Shown one piece after another: positions 6,503 to 12,679 of a stretch of 12,679 bases of DNA (its first letter is position 1; the number at the start of each line of letters is the position of its first letter). The translations under genes were made by a program, and so were the position numbers. The notes beneath the pieces are model-generated. The model saw nothing but the letters and a program-made list of their open reading frames with translations. It searched no databases and was not told the origin of the DNA. Source of the stretch: CAYVFM01 sp964546375 (GTDB taxonomy: Bacteria; Gemmatimonadota; Gemmatimonadetes; Palauibacterales; Palauibacteraceae); contig CAZJJO010000060.1 in the NCBI GenBank assembly GCA_964546375.1, forward strand, positions 1 through 12,679, written 5' to 3'.

Positions 6503-7794
6503 CGATCCGACGGGCCGCGGCCGGAACCGTCCCGCCCCGACCGCCCCGGGGGCTCCTCGTCCGGCCCGTCGCGGGCGGTCCGGTCCCGGAGGGTTGAGGT
6601 CGGGCCGGCGGGGCCGTCCAGCCGGGCCTCGTTCCGGTGCGGCCCCGCGTCCTCCCCGGGGCCCACCTCTCCCAGCGCGCGGGCCCGCTCCAGCCACTCC
6701 ACGATCTGGCGGAGGGTGACGACGCCCAGCAGCCGGTCGCCCTCCACCACGAGGGCGCGGTCCTCCTCGTCGCCGCCGAGCCGGGAGAGCACGTCGTCCA
6801 GCGTGTCTTCGGGCCCGGCGGTGGGGAGGGAGGTCACGGGGCGCATGACCTCCGCGACGGGCACCTGCCACCGGCGGCCCGGGGGCACCCCCGCCGCGTC
6901 CTCCACGTCCAGCAGGCCGACCACCCGCTCGCCGCGGACCACCGGATAGGCGCCGTGGGGGCGCTGCAGGAAGTAGGACTCCGCCGCCTCGCCGACGGTG
7001 AGGTCGGCCGGGACGGCCGGCGGCTCGGCGTCCATGGCCCGCGTCACCGGGACGCCGGCCAGCAGGCGGCGGGCCTCGAACTGCTCCCAGCTCGAGGAGG
7101 CGGCGGTGGCCAGGAACCAGCCGATGAAGCCGGCCCACAGGCCGTTCAGGACGTACCCGTACCAGAGCATCAGCGCCCCGGAGCCGACCAGCAGCCAGCC
7201 GAAGGCCTGCCCGCCCCGGGTCGCCCACCGGGTGGCCCGGTGGACGTCGCCGGTGATCCACCAGACGGCCGACCGGAAGATCCGCCCGCCGTCCAGCGGG
7301 AAGCCGGGGATCATGTTGAAGACCGCCAGCGCCACGTTCACCACGGCCAGCGTCCGGGCCACCAGGGCCACCGGCTCCGGCAGGCCCACCGCGCCCGCGG
7401 CCCGGGCCAGCCCCCAGAAGACGGCGCCCAGCGCCAGGCTGCAGAGGGGGCCGGCGGCGGTGAGCAGGAACTCGTCGGCGGCCGTCTTCGCCTCCATGCG
7501 GGTGCGGGCCACGCCGCCGAAGATGAAGAGCGTGATCCCCTCCACCTCCAGCCCCCGCGACCGGGCCACCGCCGAGTGGGAGAGCTCGTGCAGCAGGACC
7601 GAGAGGAAGAGGAGCAGCGCCGCCGCGGTCCCCATGGTGTAGTAGGCGGTCTCGGACAGCCCGGGGGCCTGGCGGGGGAACTCCGCCGCGCTGAAGGTCC
7701 AGAGGACGAGGAAGAAGACCAGGAACCAGGACCAGTCGATCCGGATCTCGAACCCGAACCAGCGCCCGATCCCGAAGCCGCCGAAGAGCTTCAT
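6499..7794 (-). CDS. M50 site-2-type membrane metalloprotease with two CBS domains
   Basis: A 431-residue intramembrane zinc protease of the SpoIVFB-like M50 group. It begins, as such proteins do, with a short strand and a first helix (FGFEIRIDWSWFLVFFLVLW, 13-32). Zinc motif HELSH (69-73, catalytic Glu70) is in the second helix, and the third ligand Asp168 is in NMIPGFPLDGGR (160-171). Further hydrophobic segments lie at about 105-130, 143-160 and 196-230. Two CBS motifs follow on the soluble side (about 248-300 and 313-370, the second with VAEVMRPVTSLP and LLGVVTLRQIVEWL), likely sensing a nucleotide ligand. Residues 375-431 are a polar, disordered-looking tail. This ATG overlaps the upstream stop (ATGA) and has no Shine-Dalgarno. 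Its substrate is unknown; a membrane-tethered regulator is the usual kind of target in this family. Confidence 0.92.
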   Translation of the reverse strand: MKLFGGFGIGRWFGFEIRIDWSWFLVFFLVLWTFSAAEFPRQAPGLSETAYYTMGTAAALLLFLSVLLHELSHSAVARSRGLEVEGITLFIFGGVARTRMEAKTAADEFLLTAAGPLCSLALGAVFWGLARAAGAVGLPEPVALVARTLAVVNVALAVFNMIPGFPLDGGRIFRSAVWWITGDVHRATRWATRGGQAFGWLLVGSGALMLWYGYVLNGLWAGFIGWFLATAASSSWEQFEARRLLAGVPVTRAMDAEPPAVPADLTVGEAAESYFLQRPHGAYPVVRGERVVGLLDVEDAAGVPPGRRWQVPVAEVMRPVTSLPTAGPEDTLDDVLSRLGGDEEDRALVVEGDRLLGVVTLRQIVEWLERARALGEVGPGEDAGPHRNEARLDGPAGPTSTLRDRTARDGPDEEPPGRSGRDGSGRGPSDR

Positions 7795-8588
7795 CGGCGC
7801 GGGACCGGGAGCGCCCGGCGTCGGAGCTGGCGGACCTCGGCCCCGTCCTCGACCCCCAGCCCCAGCAGCCGCTTCCACCAGGCGCTCCGCCGCCGGACCA
7901 CGACCCACAGCCGGCCAGCGGCCAGGTTCTCCGGGGTCACGAACAGGACCGCGCCGGTGGCCGGCACCCGGATCCCGTAGGAGCGGTCGCGCCAGCGGAA
8001 GGTGGCCTCACGGCTCTCCGGGGTGACCACGGCCTCGACGAAGGTCTCCGACTCCAGCCGCACCACGCCGTCGGCGTCGGAGGGCACCCACCGGTAGAAG
8101 TTCGGGTCGAAGTCCCGCCCCGCCCGCCGCCGGAAGTTGTGGTCCACCGCCGCGTCATAGACCTCGAGCCCGGCCTCCGCGGCGGCGAACTCTCGGTGGT
8201 GCAGCAGCTCGTGCAGGAGCGTCTCCCAGGTCTCGCCGCGCCAGTCGAACGAGGCGTCCCGGGCCGACAGCTCCCGGAAGGACCCGTAGTAGAGGACGAC
8301 CCGGGAGCGGACGTCGCCGCCCTCCTCGGAATACGCCGACGGCCAGTGGTCGGAGATGCACTCGCCCAGGGTGAAGATCCCGGGCATCTCCGGGTGGCGG
8401 GCGGCCTCCTCCTCGACCACCAGCGCCTCGACGTCGGCCCGGAACGCCGGGGGGATCCGCTCCCACATGGAGGCGGCCAGCTCCCGGAACCGCTCGGGTC
8501 CGGGGTCGCCGCCCCGGTCCCGCGGCCGCCCGCTCCAGCGGGTGCGGATCGAGACCTTCGGCTCGGGACGCTCCCGGGCGTCGTTCAC
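7791..8588 (-). CDS. Zincin-type metallopeptidase-like protein (HExxHH) with extra C-terminal domain
   Basis: A 265-residue protein without signal peptide or membrane segment. Residues 33-140 resemble the small bacterial zincin family (Zincin_1/DUF1025-like): a helix ending in IPPAFRADVEALVVEEE (45-61), strand VVLYYGSF (97-104), then the helix WETLLHELLHHREF (121-134) with HELLHH (126-131) as the zinc-binding and catalytic motif. A third ligand is not certain; acidic residues follow in AEAGLEVYDAAVDHN (137-151). The beta-rich C-terminal part (about 160-262), including ATFRWRDRSYGIRVPATGAVLFVTP (195-219), is not something I can assign. GTG at 8588 is chosen because it overlaps the upstream stop (GTGA), and its own stop overlaps the M50 start. 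Proteolytic activity is inferred only from the motif; members of this family are poorly characterised. Confidence 0.7.
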   Translation of the reverse strand: MNDARERPEPKVSIRTRWSGRPRDRGGDPGPERFRELAASMWERIPPAFRADVEALVVEEEAARHPEMPGIFTLGECISDHWPSAYSEEGGDVRSRVVLYYGSFRELSARDASFDWRGETWETLLHELLHHREFAAAEAGLEVYDAAVDHNFRRRAGRDFDPNFYRWVPSDADGVVRLESETFVEAVVTPESREATFRWRDRSYGIRVPATGAVLFVTPENLAAGRLWVVVRRRSAWWKRLLGLGVEDGAEVRQLRRRALPVPRR

Positions 8589-9079
8589 GCCGACCCCGGC
8601 CCGGACAGGGTCCCGTAGCGGCCCAGGTGGTGCACCAGCGGCTCCCCTCCCTCGTCGCGGACGCCCCCCGCCTCGACCCGGCCGATGAAGAGCGTGTGGT
8701 CGCCGGCCTCCACCTCCCGCACCACCGTGCAGTCCAGGTGCGCCAGCGCCGCGCGCAGCACCGGCGAGCCCGCGGCCCCCTCCCGGACCTCGAGGCCGCG
8801 GAACTTCTCCGGATCGTCCCGGGAGAAGCGCACGGCCAGCCGCTCCTGGTCCCGGTCCAGGAGGTTGATCGCGTAGGCGCCGGCCGCCTGGATGGCCAGG
8901 TGGGTGTTGGCCGCCTGGTCGACCGAGGCCAGCACCAGCGGGGGGTCGAGCGAGACCGAGCAGACCGAGGTGGCGGTGAGGCCGCACGGCTCGCCGGCCG
9001 GACCGCGGGCGGTGACCAGCGCCACGCCGCCCGCCAGGTGGCCCAGCACGCGGCGAAATCGGTCCTGCGACACCGACAT
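8585..9079 (-). CDS. Flavin reductase-like domain protein (FMN-binding split barrel)
   Basis: A complete 164-residue single-domain protein of the flavin reductase / DIM6-NTAB family, which binds FMN or FAD and in characterised members reduces it with NAD(P)H for a partner monooxygenase. The family signature PCGLTATSVCSVSLDPPLVLASV (31-53) forms the flavin-binding strands, NTHLAIQAAGAYAINLL (58-74) is the following helix and strand, DDPEKFRG (88-95) is the conserved turn, and GDHTLFIGRVEAG (126-138) plus LVHHLGRYGTL (148-158) complete the barrel. ATG at 9079 is supported by a good Shine-Dalgarno (GGAGG at 9088-9092). It is the first gene of a run of four genes joined by 4-base overlaps. No partner monooxygenase is next to it; the FAD oxidoreductase at the left edge is on the other strand and far away. 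Confidence 0.9.
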   Translation of the reverse strand: MSVSQDRFRRVLGHLAGGVALVTARGPAGEPCGLTATSVCSVSLDPPLVLASVDQAANTHLAIQAAGAYAINLLDRDQERLAVRFSRDDPEKFRGLEVREGAAGSPVLRAALAHLDCTVVREVEAGDHTLFIGRVEAGGVRDEGGEPLVHHLGRYGTLSGPGSA

Positions 9080-9087
9080 CTCGATGG

Positions 9088-9092
9088 CCTCC
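9088..9092 (-). promoter_or_regulatory. Shine-Dalgarno for the flavin reductase gene
   Basis: GGAGG on the minus strand, eight bases before the ATG at 9079. It decides the start, because the frame is open upstream for over a kilobase with no homology-like sequence. The next three genes of the run have weak or no sites, which fits translational coupling. Confidence 0.75.
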
Positions 9093-9127
9093 GGTCGCTG
9101 CGGCCTCGTCCTCGGGGGGTCGTTCGT

Positions 9128-9142
9128 CGGCCGCAACGGCCG
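9128..9142 (-). other. Small inverted repeat after the LVIVD gene
   Basis: CGGCCG, a three-base loop, then CGGCCG, in the 80-base spacer between the lipoprotein stop and the flavin reductase start. The stem is only six pairs and no T-run follows, so it is at best a weak terminator. No convincing promoter was seen in the rest of the spacer. Confidence 0.25.
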
Positions 9143-9159
9143 TGCCCGGGCGGCCCCGG

Positions 9160-11406
9160 TCACGGCCCGGCCGCGTCCTCCCCCGTCGCGCGGTCCGGCT
9201 GAGACCCGGACGGCTCCGACCCGCCCCCCTCCGGCTCGCCGTCCCTCGAGCCGGCGGCCCCCGACCCGTCCTCGTCCGCCTCGTCCTCCACCTCGTCGGC
9301 GAAGTCGACGATCCAGAGACCCGAGTTCATGTCGGAGAGGTAGATGCGGCCGTCGTGGGGCTGGGGGCCCCACGTCATGGCGGCCCCGGGCCGGAAGCCC
9401 TCCTCCCGCGACTCGGCCTCGGGCACGAACCAGCCGATCTCCCGGCCCTGGTCGTAGAGGTCGCCGCGCAGCTCGCCGGAGACGTCCACCACCCGCAGGC
9501 CGCCCTGGTAGTAGGCCACGTACAGGCGGTCGTCCTCGACCCAGAGGTTGTGGGCGCCGGCCTCGGGGACCCGGTACCAGGCCACCTCCTCCGGGCTCTC
9601 CAGGTCCGAGACGTCGATGACGTGGACGTAGCCGCGCGGGCCGTTCACGCACTCGGCGCAGCCGAAGATCTCGTCGCCCACGAAGACGTAGTCGCCGTGG
9701 GGGACGGCGTGGTGGGTGTGGCCGTAGGTCTCCTCGCCGAAGGTCCCCCGGTACTCGTAGCGGGAGACCAGCGCCGGGTCGGTGGGCGTACCGCCGGCGA
9801 TCCCGCGGCCCACGTCCAGGATGACCAGCCCGTGGTCCCAGTAGGCCAGGTAGGCCAGCCCGTCCTCCACGGTGACGTCGTGCAGGTAGCGGTCGTCGGC
9901 CTCGATCTGCCAGCGGCCCACCTGCTCGGGGCGGGAGGGGTCGGAGACGTCGACGACGTGCAGGGCCCGGGTGCCGTCGTTCACCGCATAGACCAGGTCG
10001 CCCTCGATCCAGACGTTGTGGACGCCGGCCGTGAGGTTCTCGGTGTGATGCGAGATCACCTCCGGGTGGGCGGGCACCCGGATGTCCAGCACCACGATGC
10101 CGTTCGCCCGGTCGGAAGCCCCCTCGCGTGTGATGACGGCCAGCTCGCGCGTGTCGCTGATCTTGACGTCGTTGACGACCCGGGCGTCGACGACCACCGA
10201 GTCGGTCAGCACCGGCTCGGCCGGATCCGAGACGTCCCAGGCGTACATCACGTTCCCGCCGGCGCCGGCGGCGTGGGTGCCGGTGTAGGCGTAGTCCTTC
10301 CCGTCGAGCCCCTGGAAGACCCAGAGGTCCGAGGTGGTGCGCTCGGTCACGGCCCCGTGGCCCACCGCCTCCATGGCCCGGCGGGGTGCGCCGGGCCGGG
10401 CGGCGATCTCCGTCGTCGCCGAGCGGCCGCCCACGGTGGCCGTCACGTAGAACAGCCCGGGCTTCTCGGCCACGAAGACCCCGTCCTCGTCCAGGTAGGC
10501 CTCCTCCGACATGCCGCCGTGGGGGCCCTCCACCGTCCACTCCACCGGCGCGTCGGCCACCGGCTCGTCGGCGCCGTCCAGGGCCCGGGCCTCCAGCTCC
10601 GCCGGCCGGCCCACCGTCACCGTGTCGCCGGCGGGCCCCGCCATCTCGACCCGCCGGACCGGGTTCTCGACCACGCGCACCTCGGCCGAGCCCGAGACGC
10701 CCTCCGAGGTCGCCGTCAGGGTGACCTCGCCCGGCCGGCGGGCCTGGACCAGGCCGTGGTCGCTCACCGCGGCCACCGACGTGTCCGAGCTGGTCCAGGC
10801 GATCTCCGCCCCGGGCCGGGGGCGCTCCTCCGAGCGGGCGGCGGCGGACGCCCGGACCCGGGTGCCCGCGTAGACGGGCCCCTCGGGCGGCCGGACCTCC
10901 ACGCGGGCCACCGGCAGCGGCTCGACGACGATCGCCACGCGCTCGACCACCGTCTCCGGCTCGCCCCCGGGCTCGGCCGGAGGCTTCCGGAAGCCGAGCA
11001 CGAGGGTGCCCTCGCCCGGCCTCCGCGCCGTGAGCGTCGCCGTGGCGGCCTCGAACCCCGCGACCCCGCCCCGGACCGTGTGACCGATCCGCACGCCCTC
11101 GACGCGCTCGCCGGCCGAGTCCAGCGCGGCGACCTCCACCCGCGCCGAGCCGTCCGCCCGCATCCGCACGGTGTCCGGCGAGGCCCGCAGCTCGACGGCG
11201 CGCATCGCCGCCCGCTCGGCGTCGCTCAGGTCACGCTCCGCGCCCCGGTCCTCCTCCCCGGAGGGCGGGGCCTCCCCCTCCGCCGGCGGGGCGTCGCCCG
11301 GGGGCGGGCCGCCCGGTCCCCCGGCGCCGCCCGCGCAGGCCGCGGCGACGGTGGACACGAGGACGGGGAGGGCGGCGAGGCGAATCGAGCGCGCGAGGCG
11401 GCTCAT
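9160..11406 (-). CDS. Lipoprotein with Big-type Ig-like domains and an LVIVD beta-propeller
   Basis: A 748-residue exported protein. The N-terminus (MSRLARSIRLAALPVLVSTV) is a signal peptide ending in a lipobox-like AAAC, with Cys24 as probable lipidation site; a Gly/Pro/Glu-rich linker (25-60) follows. Three Big-type Ig-like modules cover about 70-163, 166-246 and 250-336; the second is clearest (EIAWTSSDTSVAAVSDHGLV, 201-220). From about 357 to 702 there are six or seven LVIVD repeats (PF08309 type) with recurring DVSDP (391-395, 486-490, 598-600) and strands such as LHVVDV, LVILDV, VHVIDV, LRVVDV and LWIVDF, forming a beta-propeller. Residues 703-748 are an acidic, disordered-looking tail. 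ATG at 11406 has GGGAG five bases upstream and starts 20 bases after the transporter stop, so the two are probably co-transcribed. Ligand or partner is unknown. Confidence 0.87.
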   Translation of the reverse strand: MSRLARSIRLAALPVLVSTVAAACAGGAGGPGGPPPGDAPPAEGEAPPSGEEDRGAERDLSDAERAAMRAVELRASPDTVRMRADGSARVEVAALDSAGERVEGVRIGHTVRGGVAGFEAATATLTARRPGEGTLVLGFRKPPAEPGGEPETVVERVAIVVEPLPVARVEVRPPEGPVYAGTRVRASAAARSEERPRPGAEIAWTSSDTSVAAVSDHGLVQARRPGEVTLTATSEGVSGSAEVRVVENPVRRVEMAGPAGDTVTVGRPAELEARALDGADEPVADAPVEWTVEGPHGGMSEEAYLDEDGVFVAEKPGLFYVTATVGGRSATTEIAARPGAPRRAMEAVGHGAVTERTTSDLWVFQGLDGKDYAYTGTHAAGAGGNVMYAWDVSDPAEPVLTDSVVVDARVVNDVKISDTRELAVITREGASDRANGIVVLDIRVPAHPEVISHHTENLTAGVHNVWIEGDLVYAVNDGTRALHVVDVSDPSRPEQVGRWQIEADDRYLHDVTVEDGLAYLAYWDHGLVILDVGRGIAGGTPTDPALVSRYEYRGTFGEETYGHTHHAVPHGDYVFVGDEIFGCAECVNGPRGYVHVIDVSDLESPEEVAWYRVPEAGAHNLWVEDDRLYVAYYQGGLRVVDVSGELRGDLYDQGREIGWFVPEAESREEGFRPGAAMTWGPQPHDGRIYLSDMNSGLWIVDFADEVEDEADEDGSGAAGSRDGEPEGGGSEPSGSQPDRATGEDAAGP

Positions 11407-11411
11407 GAAGT

Positions 11412-11416
11412 CTCCC
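11412..11416 (-). promoter_or_regulatory. Shine-Dalgarno for the LVIVD lipoprotein gene
   Basis: GGGAG on the minus strand, five bases before the ATG at 11406. Together with the signal peptide that begins there, it excludes the much longer open frame reading upstream through the transporter gene. Confidence 0.7.
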
Positions 11417-11426
11417 GGGCGGAGGA

Positions 11427-12679
11427 TCAGGTGGAGCGCTCCGGCCCCTCGGCCCCGCGGGCCAGGCGCCGGTTCAGGTAGAGGAAGACCGACAGGGCCA
11501 GGCCCCACTGGACCAGGACCGTGCCCACGTTGAAGGTCGAGAACGGCGTCAGCGTTCCGGCCAGGTCCGAGAGGTCCACCGCCTGCCACAGCCACCAGCC
11601 GACGAGCACCACCGCCTCCACCACCACCAGCCGGATGGCCCAGTTCCACCACCGGCCCACCTCGAGGTCGGAGCCCTCGGCGTTGATGAAGGTGCGGCGG
11701 AAGCGGTCCGCGCCGTACCGGAGCACCGCCAGGGCGAAGAAGAGGCCGGACATCAGCAGGCCGACGCCCCAGACCCAGTCCTGGTTCCGGAACATGTCGA
11801 TGGACAGGGCCGAGGGCAGGCCGAGCAGGAAGCCGCAGCCCCCCACCACCCAGATGGCCTTCCTCCGGGCCATGCCCCCGTCGATGAGCACCCGCGAGGC
11901 CAGCTCGATCATGGAGATCAGGCTGCTCCAGGCGGCCACCATCAGGGCCAGGAAGAAGAAGAGCATGAACGCGCGGCCGCCGGGGATCTCGGCGAAGAGC
12001 TGGGGGATCCAGATGAAGGTCAGCCCCTCGTTGCCCGCCTCCGAGAGCCGCGCCGCGATCTCGCCGGCCGGGGCCGGCACCACGGCGAAGACGGTGCACA
12101 GGACGACGATGCCGGCCAGCAGCGAGACGGAGTTGTTGCCGAAGCCCAGCAGGAAGGAGTTGAGCGCCGTGTCCTCCCGCTTCCGCAGGTAGACCGCGTA
12201 GGCCACGATCAGCCCCCAGCCGGCCCCGGTGTCCCAGGCGTTCTGGCTCAGGGCCCGGAGCCACAGCTCGGGCCGGGCCAGGTCGCTCCAGGTGGGCGTG
12301 AAGAGGAACTCGAGCCCCCGGCCCGCCCCGGGCAGGGTGACCGCCCGCACCGCCAGCACGACGACGAGCACGAAGAGGGTGGGCAGGAGCACCCGGGCCG
12401 CCTTCTCGATCCCCTCCACCCCGCGGGCGACCACGGCCACGCCCAGGCCCAGCGCCACGGCGTGGGTGGCCACGGCCCCGCCCGAGCCCACGTAGCCGTC
12501 CCAGAACGACTGCGCGGCCTCGCGCGAGAACATCGGGATCGCGCCGCCCATGGCGCCGGCCAGGGCGTCGGCCCAGCCGAGGCCCGGCAGGCCGGCCAGG
12601 CCGTCGATCCCGCCCGCCAGGGCACCCCACAGGTAGCGGACCGTCCAGCCCATGACCACCGAGTAGTAGAACATGATGG
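11427..12679 (-). CDS. Sodium-dependent transporter, NSS (SLC6/LeuT) family, N-terminus outside the window
   Basis: At least 415 residues of a LeuT-fold symporter; the frame continues past the window edge, so TM1, TM2 and the start are missing. Numbering from the Met codon at 12674: TM3 is FYYSVVMGWTVRYLWG (2-17), the typical family TM3 sequence; TM4 about 68-84; TM5 92-113; TM6 139-163 with the unwound glycine-rich site NAWDTGAGWGL (145-155); TM7 172-199; TM8 233-264 (ALMVAAWSSLISMIE, Ser250/Ser251 at the Na2 position); TM9 272-290; TM10 299-319; TM11 345-365; TM12 378-402. The family moves amino acids or related amines with Na+. TM6 is atypical: by hand alignment LeuT Phe253 and Phe259 are Trp147 and Trp153, Thr254 is Asp148, and TM7 Glu290 is Ser184. 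A lipoprotein gene follows after 20 bases. Family call is secure; substrate is unknown. Confidence 0.92.
   Translation of the reverse strand, partial: IMFYYSVVMGWTVRYLWGALAGGIDGLAGLPGLGWADALAGAMGGAIPMFSREAAQSFWDGYVGSGGAVATHAVALGLGVAVVARGVEGIEKAARVLLPTLFVLVVVLAVRAVTLPGAGRGLEFLFTPTWSDLARPELWLRALSQNAWDTGAGWGLIVAYAVYLRKREDTALNSFLLGFGNNSVSLLAGIVVLCTVFAVVPAPAGEIAARLSEAGNEGLTFIWIPQLFAEIPGGRAFMLFFFLALMVAAWSSLISMIELASRVLIDGGMARRKAIWVVGGCGFLLGLPSALSIDMFRNQDWVWGVGLLMSGLFFALAVLRYGADRFRRTFINAEGSDLEVGRWWNWAIRLVVVEAVVLVGWWLWQAVDLSDLAGTLTPFSTFNVGTVLVQWGLALSVFLYLNRRLARGAEGPERST

Noticed and set aside
7795..7908. Earlier start for the M50 protease
   Set aside because: The extra residues are Gly/Pro/Arg-rich and overlap the zincin gene; the ATG at 7794 gives the usual M50 N-terminus and a 4-base overlap.
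9128..9142. Rho-independent terminator after the LVIVD gene
   Set aside because: The stem is only six pairs and there is no T-run; kept only as a low-confidence inverted repeat.
9142..11481. Very long open frame on the + strand opposite the LVIVD lipoprotein gene
   Set aside because: It is antisense to a gene with clear signal peptide and repeats; its translation is Val/Gly/His/Arg-rich without any recognisable motif. Long open antisense frames are expected at this GC content.
11407..12630. Upstream extension of the lipoprotein frame, which would give a 1156-residue protein
   Set aside because: The extension overlaps the transporter gene out of frame and has no hydrophobic or domain pattern; the signal peptide and Shine-Dalgarno fix the start at 11406.
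1..12679. CRISPR array, tRNA or rRNA genes, insertion sequences, prophage
   Set aside because: No regularly spaced repeats, no cloverleaf-like or rRNA-like stretch, no transposase or phage protein motifs; nearly all the sequence is explained by the listed genes.

Overview
The window is very GC-rich (roughly three quarters G+C by eye) and almost entirely coding, with strong codon-3 GC bias. Gene content suggests an environmental bacterium of the Gemmatimonadota or a similar high-GC phylum: a Big-domain/LVIVD-repeat lipoprotein, an NSS-family transporter, a CBS-containing site-2-type protease, a FAD oxidoreductase-cyclase-ketosynthase group and a PabB-PabC fusion. That placement is inference; there is no rRNA or other phylogenetic marker. 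A run of exactly 100 N (4441-4540) marks a scaffold join, so this is probably a metagenome or draft assembly.

Left part, + strand (2-4440): the 3' end of a geranylgeranyl-reductase-type FAD oxidoreductase, an SRPBCC (polyketide cyclase/COQ10-like) protein, a beta-ketoacyl-ACP synthase with an intact Cys-His-His triad, and an aminodeoxychorismate synthase I / aminodeoxychorismate lyase (PabB-PabC) fusion whose GTG start overlaps the ketosynthase stop. The first three look like tailoring and condensing steps of a small polyketide or aromatic lipid pathway. The fourth makes p-aminobenzoate for folate or, less likely, feeds the same pathway. The fusion runs into the N gap about 10-20 residues before its expected end.

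Middle, - strand (read right to left, 9079 to 4541): a flavin-reductase-domain protein, a small HExxHH zincin, an M50 site-2-type membrane protease with two CBS domains and endonuclease III are joined by three successive 4-base start/stop overlaps. Epoxyqueuosine reductase QueG follows after 49 bases that hold a GC-rich hairpin and a -10-like element placed for a leaderless transcript. queG converges on pabBC, and both 3' ends lie in the N gap.

Right part, - strand (12679 to 9160): a sodium:solute (NSS/SLC6) transporter lacking its first two helices because the window ends, followed 20 bases later by a 748-residue lipoprotein with Big-type Ig domains and an LVIVD beta-propeller. An 80-base spacer separates this pair from the flavin-reductase gene.

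No tRNA, rRNA, CRISPR array, insertion sequence or phage gene was seen, and no stretch over 300 bases lacks a gene. The points most worth following are the transporter's ion-site substitutions, the coupled pair of metalloproteases, the ketosynthase-PabBC coupling, and low-complexity inserts in otherwise conserved enzymes.
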